A stretch of 64,000 nucleotides of DNA from Oligoflexia bacterium (GCA_016861345.1 BOLD01000004.1:82177-146176), one strand, 5' to 3'. Numbered from the stretch's first letter, positions 12,197 to 21,185 are shown. Made by a program: numbers and translations. Notes: generated by a model from the letters alone, not told the origin.

Positions 12197-13176
12197 CCAG
12201 CCTTAATCCTTTCAATGATTTGCGTTAATCCATCATCTGTATAAAACTGAATCGTAATTTTTCCGCGCCCATCCTTATATTCAATCCCAACCTTGGTTCC
12301 CAAGGCCTTTTGCAAATCTTCAGATAGCCCATCTATGAGTTTCATTTTTAAATTTTCCCTAGGCGCCAGAGTCTGGGCGACCTCTTGTTTTTTCTCCTTA
12401 ATATTATTGACCGCTTTTTCAAGCTTTCGAACGCTCATTTGATTCGCCACAGCTTGGGCTGCCATCTGCGACATCTGCTCCGCACTGTCGAGTGACAGAA
12501 TAACCTTGGCATGCCCCGCGCTCAGCTCGCCCTTAACAACAAGGTCTCTGACGTCTTTGGGTAGCGCCAACAGTCTCATCGAGTTTGCAACTGTCGCGCG
12601 ATCTTTTCCAACCTTCTCTGCAATTTGCTGCTGAGTTAAATGAAACTCAGCGCCCAGCTTGTGGTAGGCCTCAGCCTCTTCAATGGGGTTTAGGTCCTCT
12701 CGTTGAATGTTCTCAATGATGGCAAGCTCAAGGGTCTCTTTGTTGCTCAGTGTTTTAAGAATGACAGGAACCTCGTGTAGGCCAGCTAATTGGGCCGCCC
12801 TCCATCTTCTTTCTCCGGCAATGATTTCAAGCTTCCCGTTTTGATTTTTGCGAGCAACGATTGGCTGCAAAATTCCATTTTGTCGAATTGATTGTGCAAG
12901 TTCCTCTAGCTTTTCTTTTTCAAAATTTTGTCGGGGCTGAAAAACTGAGGCCTGCAGCTTATCGATACCCACGCTCCAGATGCGCGCCTCTGGCGCAACG
13001 GTTGCCTGCACTGTGGCTGCCGGGGCCCGCTGAGGCTCCTGCTTAAATCCAGTTGTTGGGGGAAGTGCGACTGGGGCCTCAGAAAGAACATCTTCTTTTG
13101 CCGTCCCCCCAAGCAAAGATCCAAGACCCCGTCCAAGTCTTTTTTTGTTTGATGATTCATTAATAAGGTCAGACAT
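12184..13176 (-). CDS. parB: Chromosome partitioning protein ParB
   Basis: CTP-dependent DNA clamp that loads at parS and spreads. Visible parts: an N-terminal ParA-interaction segment (KKRLGRGLGSLLG), the CTPase/ParB-N domain with GERRWRAAQLAGL, a helix-turn-helix (LTQQQIAEKVGKDRATVANS, near residue 180) and a C-terminal dimerisation domain. At 330 residues it is slightly longer than average because of a Pro/Ala/Gln-rich linker near residues 40-65. The ATG follows the parA stop with no gap, and GGAGAT just before serves as ribosome-binding site. Confidence 0.97.
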   Translation of the reverse strand: MSDLINESSNKKRLGRGLGSLLGGTAKEDVLSEAPVALPPTTGFKQEPQRAPAATVQATVAPEARIWSVGIDKLQASVFQPRQNFEKEKLEELAQSIRQNGILQPIVARKNQNGKLEIIAGERRWRAAQLAGLHEVPVILKTLSNKETLELAIIENIQREDLNPIEEAEAYHKLGAEFHLTQQQIAEKVGKDRATVANSMRLLALPKDVRDLVVKGELSAGHAKVILSLDSAEQMSQMAAQAVANQMSVRKLEKAVNNIKEKKQEVAQTLAPRENLKMKLIDGLSEDLQKALGTKVGIEYKDGRGKITIQFYTDDGLTQIIERIKAGCQS

Positions 13177-14016
13177 TTAGATCTCCATATATCTTACGCT
13201 GTTGATTGCTTCTGGTTTTTGCTGTGCTGGTCTTTGCTCTTGTGCTGAGCTATGATTGCGAGCAACCAGCTCCTGTGCAAGCTCCTGGTATTTAACCGCT
13301 CCCGGTGATTTTGAATCGTAACCAAAAATGCTGAGCCCGTGACTGGGGGCCTCACTGAGGCGCACATTTCGAGGAATAATTGCAGAGAAAACCTTATCGC
13401 CAAAGTGTGTTTTGATTTCGCTGACCACCTGGTGGCTTAGGTTATTTCTTGTATCAAACATTGTGAGAACAATTCCCTCTATATGAAGGCCTGGGTTGAG
13501 ATTCTTTTTTATAATTCCGGCTGTGTTTAAAAGCTGGCTCAGCCCCTCGAGCGCATAATATTCACACTGAAGCGGAACGAGAAAGCTGTTGGCCGCCGTT
13601 AGCGCATTTAATGTCAGTAGGCCCAGGGACGGGGGGCAGTCTATTAGAATAAAATCGTAATTTGGGGCCACCTGTGAAATTGCTGCTTTGAGTCGAAACT
13701 CTCTTTGTGGCATATCAACTAGCTCAATCTCGGCTCCAACAAGGTCAGGATTTGCACCGACAACGTGTAGGTAGTCATTTTGAGTACGCTGAATAGTCTG
13801 CTCGATTGTTTTTTCACCAATCAACACATGATATGAGTTTGCATCCTGAAATTCATGTCTTTTAATTCCAAGGCCGCTAGAGGCATTCCCCTGTGGGTCA
13901 AGATCTATTAGGAGAACTCTCTTTTTCATGGCCGCAAGAGCTGATGAGAGATTAACCGATGTTGTTGTTTTTCCTACTCCGCCCTTTTGATTGGCGATAC
14001 AAATCGTTTTTGCCAT
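13177..14016 (-). CDS. parA: Chromosome partitioning ATPase ParA (Soj)
   Basis: Deviant Walker A ATPase that moves ParB-parS complexes. Motif KGGVGKTTTSVNLSSALA is at residues 10-27 and DPQGNASSGLG near 41; FILIDCPPSLGLLTLNAL gives Walker B. There is no N-terminal DNA-binding extension, as is usual for chromosomal ParA. A 25-residue Gln/Pro-rich tail follows the core. GGAGGT precedes the ATG, and a parS-like palindrome lies 77 bases upstream, which could let ParB control its own operon. Confidence 0.97.
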   Translation of the reverse strand: MAKTICIANQKGGVGKTTTSVNLSSALAAMKKRVLLIDLDPQGNASSGLGIKRHEFQDANSYHVLIGEKTIEQTIQRTQNDYLHVVGANPDLVGAEIELVDMPQREFRLKAAISQVAPNYDFILIDCPPSLGLLTLNALTAANSFLVPLQCEYYALEGLSQLLNTAGIIKKNLNPGLHIEGIVLTMFDTRNNLSHQVVSEIKTHFGDKVFSAIIPRNVRLSEAPSHGLSIFGYDSKSPGAVKYQELAQELVARNHSSAQEQRPAQQKPEAINSVRYMEI

Positions 14017-14092
14017 GATACCTCCAAGTAAATTGGAAAAATAAGTTCGCCTAGAAAGTTTTTTTATTCAAGGTTTTTCAGAATTATTCCGA

Positions 14093-14108
14093 TGTTCCAC
14101 GTGGAACA
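14093..14108. promoter_or_regulatory. parS site 1
   Basis: TGTTCCACGTGGAACA is a perfect 16-base palindrome matching bacterial parS (TGTTNCACGTGNAACA). It lies in the gap between divergent parA and a lipoprotein gene, about 9.3 kb from oriC. Its last base is the A of the lipoprotein's ATG, so bound ParB would cover that start. Confidence 0.9.
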
Positions 14109-14632
14109 TGGGACGAGACCTATACTATCTTATTATAATATCAATATTTTCCCTGCTGCATCTCGGGTGTGATCGGCCGCATCCAAATCCCGAGTTGCTT
14201 GATCCAATATACTCAGACATGAAAAAACAGGAGTCCGCTTATAGAGCAGATGCTGAGGCAGAGAAAAAAACCCTGGCGGAACATGAGGGCGCACTAAAGA
14301 CGGCCGTCCCTCAAACTGGGCAAATAAAATTTGCGCAAAAGAGGTACTATGAATCGCTTGCCAGGTACGAGCGGCTTAAGCAAATGGAGCTGTACTGGGG
14401 TGTTCGAGCTCAGTCGAGAAAAGAGCACGCTATGCGTGAGTACCTAAAGGCGTACTCAAATGGCGAGGACTGGCCAAGCCAGGAAGAGGTCAAGGAATAT
14501 AAGTCATTTCAGAGCGCCCAAAAACCAGCGCGCCAATGGAAGCTAGAAGATCGCATGGCCGAGTTAGGCTTAGACCCAAAAATAAAAAAGGGAGATGGTG
14601 GCAGGGGGGAGGGCACCGGGTCCGGAAAGTAA
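14108..14632 (+). CDS. Small lipoprotein of unknown function framed by parS-like palindromes
   Basis: Unrecognised 174-residue protein. It has a hydrophobic N-terminus (about residues 5-20) ending LLHLGC, a weak lipobox with His at -3, then a charged helical middle rich in Lys, Glu and Ala and a Gly/Lys tail. It is the only plus-strand gene in the 16 kb left of dnaA and so runs against replication. Its ATG shares a base with parS site 1 and its TAA is directly followed by the second palindrome. No standard ribosome-binding site precedes the ATG. It may be expressed poorly or under ParB control. Confidence 0.65.
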   Translation: MGRDLYYLIIISIFSLLHLGCDRPHPNPELLDPIYSDMKKQESAYRADAEAEKKTLAEHEGALKTAVPQTGQIKFAQKRYYESLARYERLKQMELYWGVRAQSRKEHAMREYLKAYSNGEDWPSQEEVKEYKSFQSAQKPARQWKLEDRMAELGLDPKIKKGDGGRGEGTGSGK

Positions 14633-14648
14633 TGTTCTACGTAGAACA
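14633..14648. promoter_or_regulatory. parS-like palindrome 2 (TACGTA core)
   Basis: TGTTCTACGTAGAACA is a perfect 16-base palindrome differing from site 1 at two symmetric positions, changing the core CACGTG to TACGTA. It begins at the base after the lipoprotein stop codon. It may be a weaker ParB site or bind another protein. Confidence 0.6.
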
Positions 14649-14661
14649 ATTACCACAAGCC

Positions 14662-15402
14662 CTAGTCCGCGATCTTGTCCGTCTTCACAACTGCAAACTT
14701 AATCTCACCGAGCGATAGTCTGTACTCGCCAACTAGCCCAGGGGTCCAAAACGAACAGAGCTGGGTAGGAATTGAGGCGATTTCCGTTGCCCACCCTTCG
14801 CCCTTAAGATGATATAGCTTGCCGCCCATCACAACCTGCTTGCGCGTCATAAGAAGAAGTTTTGCAATTCCAGTGACCCCTCTCGACATCGCAAATTTAA
14901 TAGACTTTTCTGGGAGCGACTCAATGGTGCGCCCTATAACGCTGCAATTCTTCAAATCACAGGCCGCCACCGCTATTTTCAGAAACTCAACCTTTTTCTG
15001 GTCTGCTTCAACAAGAAAAACTTTAGTCTTGGGGTTCAGAATTGCGTAAACAATACCCGGAAACCCACTTCCCGAGCCAAGATCATATATTTCGTCTACA
15101 ATAGCTGATGACGCAATGAGTTGTGACGCAATTATCGAGTCCGCAAAAAAAAGGGCATCTACAAGCGGTAACGATTTTGCCGAAATAAGGTCCATCGTTT
15201 TATTGTGCTTTATGAGCTCCCCATGAAACTTTTTAAATTTCAGCTTTTGCACATCTGTGAGATCAGAAAACCATGTTTCAATTCTCCATGGATATCCGGC
15301 ATTCTCTGGGCCCGTATCTTTAACTTTATTTTTGTCACGTCGCGAATCTGTCGTGACGACTTTAGATGCAGAATCCTTCGCGCTATTTGCTCTGTTTCCC
15401 AA
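14662..15402 (-). CDS. rsmG: 16S rRNA (guanine-527-N7) methyltransferase RsmG
   Basis: Methylates G527 of 16S rRNA using S-adenosylmethionine. The SAM-binding motif YDLGSGSGFPGI (about residue 108) and KKVEFLK follow a helical N-terminus. A GTG at 15417 is possible, but AGGAG at 15410-15414 sits 7 bases before a TTG at 15402, so TTG is preferred (246 residues). The first 40 residues are a polar extension not usual for RsmG. Overlaps the end of mnmG by 20 bases, in the widespread mnmG-rsmG-parA order. Confidence 0.93.
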   Translation of the reverse strand: MGNRANSAKDSASKVVTTDSRRDKNKVKDTGPENAGYPWRIETWFSDLTDVQKLKFKKFHGELIKHNKTMDLISAKSLPLVDALFFADSIIASQLIASSAIVDEIYDLGSGSGFPGIVYAILNPKTKVFLVEADQKKVEFLKIAVAACDLKNCSVIGRTIESLPEKSIKFAMSRGVTGIAKLLLMTRKQVVMGGKLYHLKGEGWATEIASIPTQLCSFWTPGLVGEYRLSLGEIKFAVVKTDKIAD

Positions 15403-17284
15403 GCGGCAACTCCTCACCGGCTAATCTACGAGATTTCAAATATATCATGATCGCTTGGATAGCTGAAGGGTTTACTCCACTGATGCGTTGGGCTTGGCCT
15501 AAAGTACGAGGCCGTATGCGTGACAACTTTTCTGTTTCCTCGGTCGAAAGACCCTTGATATCAGAATAAGAAATGTGGTCTGGCAAAATCAAACCCTCCA
15601 GGCGTCGAGTTTGTTCAATAAGTTCATTTTGCTTTTTAATATAACCCGCATACTTCACCTGAATTTCCACTGGCTCACAAACGTTGGGGTCTAAATCAAT
15701 ATCAAATCCAAGTGACGCCAAACTTTGCGAGTCGACCTCCGCACGGCGAAGAAGCTCTTCATAGGAGACCGATTTCAGAAGCGGGCTTGTTTTTAGAGAT
15801 AAAAGTTTTTCCTGTGTTTCCGCATTCGGGTAAATTTTTGTATTCTGGAGCTTCTCGTGCAAATCTTGTCGTCTTTGGCGAAGATCATTTAAAAGATCCA
15901 CGGCCTCGGCCCCATGAAGTCCAATTTTTATAGAGAGATCCGCCAGACGATCAATGGTGTTGTCTTCGCGCAAAACAAGCCGGTGTTCCGCTCTCGAGGT
16001 GAACATTCGATAGGGTTCTCTTGTGCCTTTTGTAACAAGGTCATCAATTAAGACGCCGATGTAGGCCTGATCTCTGTTTAAAACAAACTCTGGTCTGTTT
16101 AAAATGGCGTGAGCCGCATTGATGCCCGCAACAAATCCTTGGGCTGCGGCCTCTTCATATCCGCTCGTGCCATTAATTTGCCCGGCTAAAAACAATCTTT
16201 GAATCGGTCGAGTTTCAAGGCGATGCCAGATTTGCGTCGGCTCAAAATAATCGTACTCAACTGCGTAGCCGTAACGAACGACCTGAACATTTTCAAGGCC
16301 GGGAATGGTTCTTAAAAACTGATCCTGCACCTCAAGTGGAAGGCTCGTTGATATTCCCTGTAAGTAAATAAGGTCGCTGTCTAATCCCTCTGGTTCAAGA
16401 AATGTTTGATGAGAGTCCCTGTCTGCAAATCGAACAACCTTATCTTCAATGCTTGGGCAATATCGGGGTCCGACCCCTTCGATGATCCCACAGTACATGG
16501 GCGATAGATGCAGATTGTTTCGGATAATTTCGTGGGTTTTTTCTGTCGTACGAGACAGGTAGCAAGCGATTTGATCAAGCTGGTAGGCATGTGGTGATTT
16601 AAAACTAAACGGATAAAACCGATCATCTCCAAACTGTGGAATTGTCTTTGACCAATCAATACTGTCTTTGTGTAGACGCGCAGGAGTACCCGTTTTTAAA
16701 CGCTTCACTTCAAACCCGGCCTCAAGCAGTTGATCAGATAAACCGTGTGATGCTTGATCACCAATGCGTCCGCCAGGAGTTTGGGTCATTCCAACATGCA
16801 TGACTCCGTTTAAAAAAGTGCCGGTCGTAAGAACAACTGCCTTTGAGCGAATTTCAGAACCATCTTGAAGAACAACGCCCTCACACGTTTTGCCGTTTAA
16901 AAGAACTTTTTTAACTTCACCCTGCAAAACCGCCAGGTGCTTTTCATTTTGGAGCGCCTTTTTCATGAAAGCAGAGTACTTGTGTTTATCGCTTTGCACT
17001 CGGCTGCCGCGTACCGCAGGCCCTTTTCTCGAGTTTAATCTTTTAAATTGAATGCAGGTGGCGTCCGCAGCGAGGCCCATTTCTCCGCCAAGCACATCGA
17101 TCTCTCGAACCATGTGACCTTTTGCAAGTCCTCCGATTGAGGGGTTGCAGCTCATATAACCAATGCGGTCTGTATTTGTTGTGACCATCAGTGTTTTTAA
17201 TCCAAGGCGCGCGCCCACAAGGCAGGCCTCTATTCCTGCATGTCCGGCGCCAACAACAATTAAGTCATAATCATAGAGACTCAT
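15383..17284 (-). CDS. mnmG: tRNA uridine-34 carboxymethylaminomethyl modification enzyme MnmG (GidA)
   Basis: FAD enzyme that with MnmE builds the cmnm5U34 modification in tRNA. The N-terminal dinucleotide motif GAGHAGIEA (residues 12-20), CNPSIGGLAKGHMVREIDVL and GTFLNGVMHVG are characteristic; the C-terminal helical domain for MnmE binding is present. The 633 residues match the family length. It lies 18 bases downstream of its partner gene mnmE. Confidence 0.97.
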   Translation of the reverse strand: MSLYDYDLIVVGAGHAGIEACLVGARLGLKTLMVTTNTDRIGYMSCNPSIGGLAKGHMVREIDVLGGEMGLAADATCIQFKRLNSRKGPAVRGSRVQSDKHKYSAFMKKALQNEKHLAVLQGEVKKVLLNGKTCEGVVLQDGSEIRSKAVVLTTGTFLNGVMHVGMTQTPGGRIGDQASHGLSDQLLEAGFEVKRLKTGTPARLHKDSIDWSKTIPQFGDDRFYPFSFKSPHAYQLDQIACYLSRTTEKTHEIIRNNLHLSPMYCGIIEGVGPRYCPSIEDKVVRFADRDSHQTFLEPEGLDSDLIYLQGISTSLPLEVQDQFLRTIPGLENVQVVRYGYAVEYDYFEPTQIWHRLETRPIQRLFLAGQINGTSGYEEAAAQGFVAGINAAHAILNRPEFVLNRDQAYIGVLIDDLVTKGTREPYRMFTSRAEHRLVLREDNTIDRLADLSIKIGLHGAEAVDLLNDLRQRRQDLHEKLQNTKIYPNAETQEKLLSLKTSPLLKSVSYEELLRRAEVDSQSLASLGFDIDLDPNVCEPVEIQVKYAGYIKKQNELIEQTRRLEGLILPDHISYSDIKGLSTEETEKLSRIRPRTLGQAQRISGVNPSAIQAIMIYLKSRRLAGEELPLGKQSK

Positions 17285-17302
17285 ATGAATCCACCACTTG
17301 GA

Positions 17303-18730
17303 TTATTTTCCGATGCAAAATTCCTTAAACACTCGATCCATAATTTGATCATCAAATCGTTTCCCCAGGATTTCCTGTATCAGGATAAGCGCTTGCTTTA
17401 ACTCAAGGGCAATAAACTCGGCGCTAGAATCCTGACTAACAAGCTCACGGGCTGCGCGAATCAAAGCTTCGACCTTAACTAGGTTTTCAAAGTGTCGCGT
17501 CTGCATAATCAAAGTTTGATCTTCAATCTGAGACATCTCGACGTGCTTTGAAAGCGCATTCCTGAGGCTATCAACACTCTTTTTATCGAAAGTAGAAACA
17601 AAGAAAACCCTCTCCTTAAAAAATTGCTCAGGGTTGGCTATACGACTGAAAAAATTACTTAAACTTGGACTCTTCTTAAGGATTTGGGTGGCCTTCTGGG
17701 TGTCCCCACCAATGAGATCAAGTTTGTTTCCGATTAAAAAAACCTTATCTGTGGGGTAGGCCTCAAGTATTTTGGCCTCTTCCTCAGAAAACTCACGAGA
17801 AACATCAAAGGCAAAAAGAATGTAATCGGCCTCTTTCTGGCGCAAAAGACTTTTCTGTATTCCGATTTTTTCGACCTTATCCTGAGCCTCTCTCAGGCCT
17901 GCCGTATCCGAGAGAAGCACGCGAACTCCCCCAAGAATAAATGCGCCCTCAACCAGATCTCTGGTTGTTCCAGGAACATCGGTGACGATCGCCTTTTCTT
18001 CTCCCATCAGGCTGTTGAGTAAGCTTGATTTACCAACATTAGGAACTCCCGCAAGCGCTATCTGCAGCCCTTCGCGCAAAATCCGGCCCGCGGTGTAGCT
18101 TTTCATTAAATCGTCAACGCTGGTTTTAATCTTGCTCAATCGAAGCTTTAATTCATCGCTTGAGACGATCTCAATTCCCTCTTGAGAAAAATCAATACTG
18201 GCCTCAAGATGAGCCAAACACCAAGTTAATTCATTTTCAATATTCTCAACAACCTCAGATAGTCCACCCTTAAGCTGGCGCAGTGATTGTTGGGCAGATT
18301 GCTGAGTTTGACTTTCGATCATGCTGAGCACGCTTTCAGCCTGAACGAGATCAAGCTTCCCATTCATAAATGCCCGGTAAGTAAACTCACCTCTCTCGGC
18401 AAGTCGGGCACCGGAGGTAACTAATTCTTTTAAAATCCATTGAACAAGAATGGGATTTCCGTGACAGGAGATCTCAACGACCTCTTCGCCTGTAAAAGAT
18501 TTTGAGCCCAAAAAAGGAAGGGCCAAAACTTCGTCGATCTCGACCTGCTGATCTTTTGTTGTGAGTGTTCCAAAGTAGGCTTTATGAGATTCTGGGTTTT
18601 TTGGTAAAAAGCGGCAAAGGGCTCTTGAAACATCAAGTGCGCGGGGGCCGCTAACGCGAATAACAGAAATGCCCCCGTGACCCTGCGGAGTTGAAACAGC
18701 ACAGATAGTGTCTTTGTCTCTTTGTAACAT
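17303..18730 (-). CDS. mnmE: tRNA modification GTPase MnmE (TrmE)
   Basis: Partner of MnmG. An N-terminal tetrahydrofolate-binding domain (DTICAVSTPQGHGGISVIRV) is followed by the helical domain, an inserted G domain with GVPNVGKSSLLNSL (about residue 227), DTAGLR and NKLDL, and the C-terminal FCIGK, whose Cys is the conserved catalytic residue. Length 475 is slightly above average. Confidence 0.97.
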   Translation of the reverse strand: MLQRDKDTICAVSTPQGHGGISVIRVSGPRALDVSRALCRFLPKNPESHKAYFGTLTTKDQQVEIDEVLALPFLGSKSFTGEEVVEISCHGNPILVQWILKELVTSGARLAERGEFTYRAFMNGKLDLVQAESVLSMIESQTQQSAQQSLRQLKGGLSEVVENIENELTWCLAHLEASIDFSQEGIEIVSSDELKLRLSKIKTSVDDLMKSYTAGRILREGLQIALAGVPNVGKSSLLNSLMGEEKAIVTDVPGTTRDLVEGAFILGGVRVLLSDTAGLREAQDKVEKIGIQKSLLRQKEADYILFAFDVSREFSEEEAKILEAYPTDKVFLIGNKLDLIGGDTQKATQILKKSPSLSNFFSRIANPEQFFKERVFFVSTFDKKSVDSLRNALSKHVEMSQIEDQTLIMQTRHFENLVKVEALIRAARELVSQDSSAEFIALELKQALILIQEILGKRFDDQIMDRVFKEFCIGK

Positions 18731-18752
18731 CCGCAGCTCTTTTTATAAAAAA

Positions 18753-19316
18753 TTAATCGTTAGAATACTGCTCTTCGCGCTGATCTTGTCCGCCGCCATT
18801 TTTAACGGGGTAGATTTTGATCTTCTTAAACAGACCGTCACCGATTGATCGACTGCGAACGCGAGTGTCATTTGCTAAGTATTGATGAATGATTTTGCGA
18901 TCTTTTGGCGGAAGCGCTCTGAAATAAACCGACTTTCCCTTTTCAAGCGCAATATTTTTAAGCTTCTCCGCAAGATCGACAAGGGCCTGGCTCGACTCTT
19001 CTCGATAACCATTACAGTCCACCAAAACATTGGTGCGGTCATCTGGAAGATGGTGCTGAATAACCCGCTTAACAAACAACTGAAGGGCATCAATCATCTG
19101 TCCTTCGTTCTCTTTTAATAGGTCTTCGTCGTCGCCAGAAAATTCAATGTGAAGTTGGGGCTCGCCCTTGTCATCAGTTTCCAGCTTCATGTTAAACTCA
19201 AGGTCAAGGTGAGCTTTTTCAATAAGTCCCGATAGGGTTTCGCTTGCTAGCGTTTCAACTTCACTATTGCCTTCTTTTTTCTTTCCACCGAAAAGTTTGC
19301 TGAAAAATCCAGACAT
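18753..19316 (-). CDS. KhpB/Jag-like RNA-binding protein (KH-R3H)
   Basis: RNA-binding protein of the family encoded between yidC and mnmE. The C-terminal R3H domain has RKIIHQYL and RSRSIGDG. The preceding KH-like domain has MIDALQLFVKRVI, but the usual basic GxxG loop (IGKRG) reads KENEG here. AGGAGG lies 1 base from an ATG at 19322 and 7 bases from the ATG at 19316, so the second is chosen (187 residues). Compared with classical Jag, the N-terminal domain is short. Role unknown; likely post-transcriptional control. Confidence 0.82.
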   Translation of the reverse strand: MSGFFSKLFGGKKKEGNSEVETLASETLSGLIEKAHLDLEFNMKLETDDKGEPQLHIEFSGDDEDLLKENEGQMIDALQLFVKRVIQHHLPDDRTNVLVDCNGYREESSQALVDLAEKLKNIALEKGKSVYFRALPPKDRKIIHQYLANDTRVRSRSIGDGLFKKIKIYPVKNGGGQDQREEQYSND

Positions 19317-19334
19317 GTTCATTCCTCCTGTAAA

Positions 19335-20954
19335 TTAGGCTTTCATTGCTTTGGTTGATAGAGCCGGCGATTTGTCTCTCATAAAGAGTTGTTGTTGAAT
19401 AATTCCAAACGCCGTGCTGACAAAAATATAAAGGGTCAAACCGCTTGGTAAAGCGATCATCATCAAACTAAACATAATGGGCATAAACTGCATCACTTTT
19501 GCCTGGGTCGGATCCATTGTTGTTGGCGTGATTTTATGCTGAATAAACAAGGACACTCCCATTAAAATAGGAAGAACATAATAGGGGTCCTTCAGGCTCA
19601 GATCCTGAATCCATAGCATAAATGGAGCTTGGTAGAGTTCTATACTTTGTCCAAGCACTTGATAGAGGGCAAAGAATACGGGCATTTGAAGAAGCATCGG
19701 AAGACACCCGCCTAAAGGGTTGACCTTCTCTTTCTTCATTAAATCCATCATTTCTCGATTCATGGCATTGGCGTCTTCTTTATATCTTTCACGCAATGAT
19801 TGGATCTGCGGCTGAATCTTTTGCATTTTCTTCATCGACTTGTAGCTCGCGATATTAAACGGAAGAACAAGCGCTCGAACGAGCAAGGTCAGAAGGATGA
19901 TTGCAACACCCCAGTTTCCAACAAAACGATAAAACCACTTCATGGTGATCAGCAAAACTTTAGCAATGCCGCTGAAAAATCCAAAGTCGATCGTCTCTGT
20001 TAAAAGCGGGTCAATTTTTTCGAGATTTTCTTGAAGCTTTGGTCCTGCATAGGCTTGGAAATTCAACTGCGCAGATTCGGCGGCAAACTTGTAAGTCATT
20101 TGTGCAGTAATTGGGTCACCCTCTTTTGAGGTGGCTATAACTGAGGCCTCAGGTGCAAGATCCGATTTATCAAGCAGCGCTGCCGTAAAATAGTGCGTTC
20201 CTACAGAGGCGATAGAAACTTGCTGGTAGCTTTTTTGAACAGGCTCGCTTGTGCTTGTCATATTAATTCGATCGCGTTTTCCAGAATAATGAACAAAGGA
20301 CTCTTGCTGTTCTGTTGATGGAGCAAACATGCTTGAGGGGGGTAGGTTGAGCTTTTTTTCTGAAATAGAAAACCCAAGACCCTGAAGGGCGCTTGCCTTT
20401 TCAATGACGACCGTATTTTTAAGCGCCAGCGTCTGGGGCTGAATTTCAATTGTGCGTCGGATCGTTGATTCACCTACTCGCGCCGTTCCTTCAAATACGT
20501 TGTCTGCTTTTTTCTCAATAGAAAACGGTATGGCTTTACCAGATGACGTGAGCGTCGCCGCAAACAAACCAACTGTCGCATCTTGGGCAAACTGGATAGC
20601 CTTTTTCTCACGGTCTTGATGCTTTTTAAGAACTACTTTTTTTATCCCCATACCTGCGCTTGAAACTTCAAAGGAAATATCATCATTTTGAAAAACAAGG
20701 GTCTTTTCTTCCGAGGCTACATCGGCTGCTTTGACCTCTGTTTTTGAAATAGGGGGTTCAGATTTTGGACTTTCTTGTGTCGAAGTCGGGGGCGTCGTCT
20801 CTAATTTTTGTGCATTCTCAACTTTTTGTTGAGGCTGATTCATGTTTGGATATTTCTTTGTCAAATAAGACTGCCACGCAAACCAAACAATACCAACGAG
20901 AACAATGGCAATAATCGTGCGTGTGTCCATAAAGTTATTTTGTTTTTGATTCAT
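19335..20954 (-). CDS. yidC: Membrane protein insertase YidC
   Basis: Inserts proteins into the inner membrane alone or with SecYEG. Gram-negative layout over 539 residues: an N-terminal membrane helix (about 9-25), a large periplasmic domain with a Pro/Thr/Gln-rich linker, then the core of C-terminal membrane helices including GGCLPMLLQMPVFFALY. Start at 20954 rather than 20969 because GAGGT lies at good spacing and the ATG overlaps the yidD stop (ATGA). Likely also inserts the ATP synthase a and c subunits encoded nearby. Confidence 0.97.
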   Translation of the reverse strand: MNQKQNNFMDTRTIIAIVLVGIVWFAWQSYLTKKYPNMNQPQQKVENAQKLETTPPTSTQESPKSEPPISKTEVKAADVASEEKTLVFQNDDISFEVSSAGMGIKKVVLKKHQDREKKAIQFAQDATVGLFAATLTSSGKAIPFSIEKKADNVFEGTARVGESTIRRTIEIQPQTLALKNTVVIEKASALQGLGFSISEKKLNLPPSSMFAPSTEQQESFVHYSGKRDRINMTSTSEPVQKSYQQVSIASVGTHYFTAALLDKSDLAPEASVIATSKEGDPITAQMTYKFAAESAQLNFQAYAGPKLQENLEKIDPLLTETIDFGFFSGIAKVLLITMKWFYRFVGNWGVAIILLTLLVRALVLPFNIASYKSMKKMQKIQPQIQSLRERYKEDANAMNREMMDLMKKEKVNPLGGCLPMLLQMPVFFALYQVLGQSIELYQAPFMLWIQDLSLKDPYYVLPILMGVSLFIQHKITPTTMDPTQAKVMQFMPIMFSLMMIALPSGLTLYIFVSTAFGIIQQQLFMRDKSPALSTKAMKA

Positions 20955-21178
20955 TGATGACCTCGACATTCACAGGGTTGATGAGGAACTGGATCGTAAC
21001 CAAAGCCAGCCCCGGGGCGACACCGTAATATTCTCTTTATAATCAGTTGAATTGCATAAAGTGGTTTGTGGGTTTTGACAGCTTCAACGGCATACTCAGA
21101 ACAGCTGGGTGAATACCGACACGCTCCCCCCAATAGGGGAGATAAAACAAGCTGATATGCTGAGATGAAAAAAATCAT
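20951..21178 (-). CDS. yidD: Membrane protein insertion efficiency factor YidD
   Basis: Small membrane-associated protein that assists YidC-dependent insertion. The signature CRYSPSCSEYAVEAV and RCRPGAGFGYDPVP are both present. The frame extends upstream to 21307, but that would overlap rnpA by 122 bases; the ATG at 21178, just after the rnpA stop and preceded by AAGG, gives 75 residues, the normal YidD length. The tail ends in CECRGHQ. Confidence 0.92.
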   Translation of the reverse strand: MIFFISAYQLVLSPLLGGACRYSPSCSEYAVEAVKTHKPLYAIQLIIKRILRCRPGAGFGYDPVPHQPCECRGHQ

Positions 21179-21185
21179 TCCCGCC

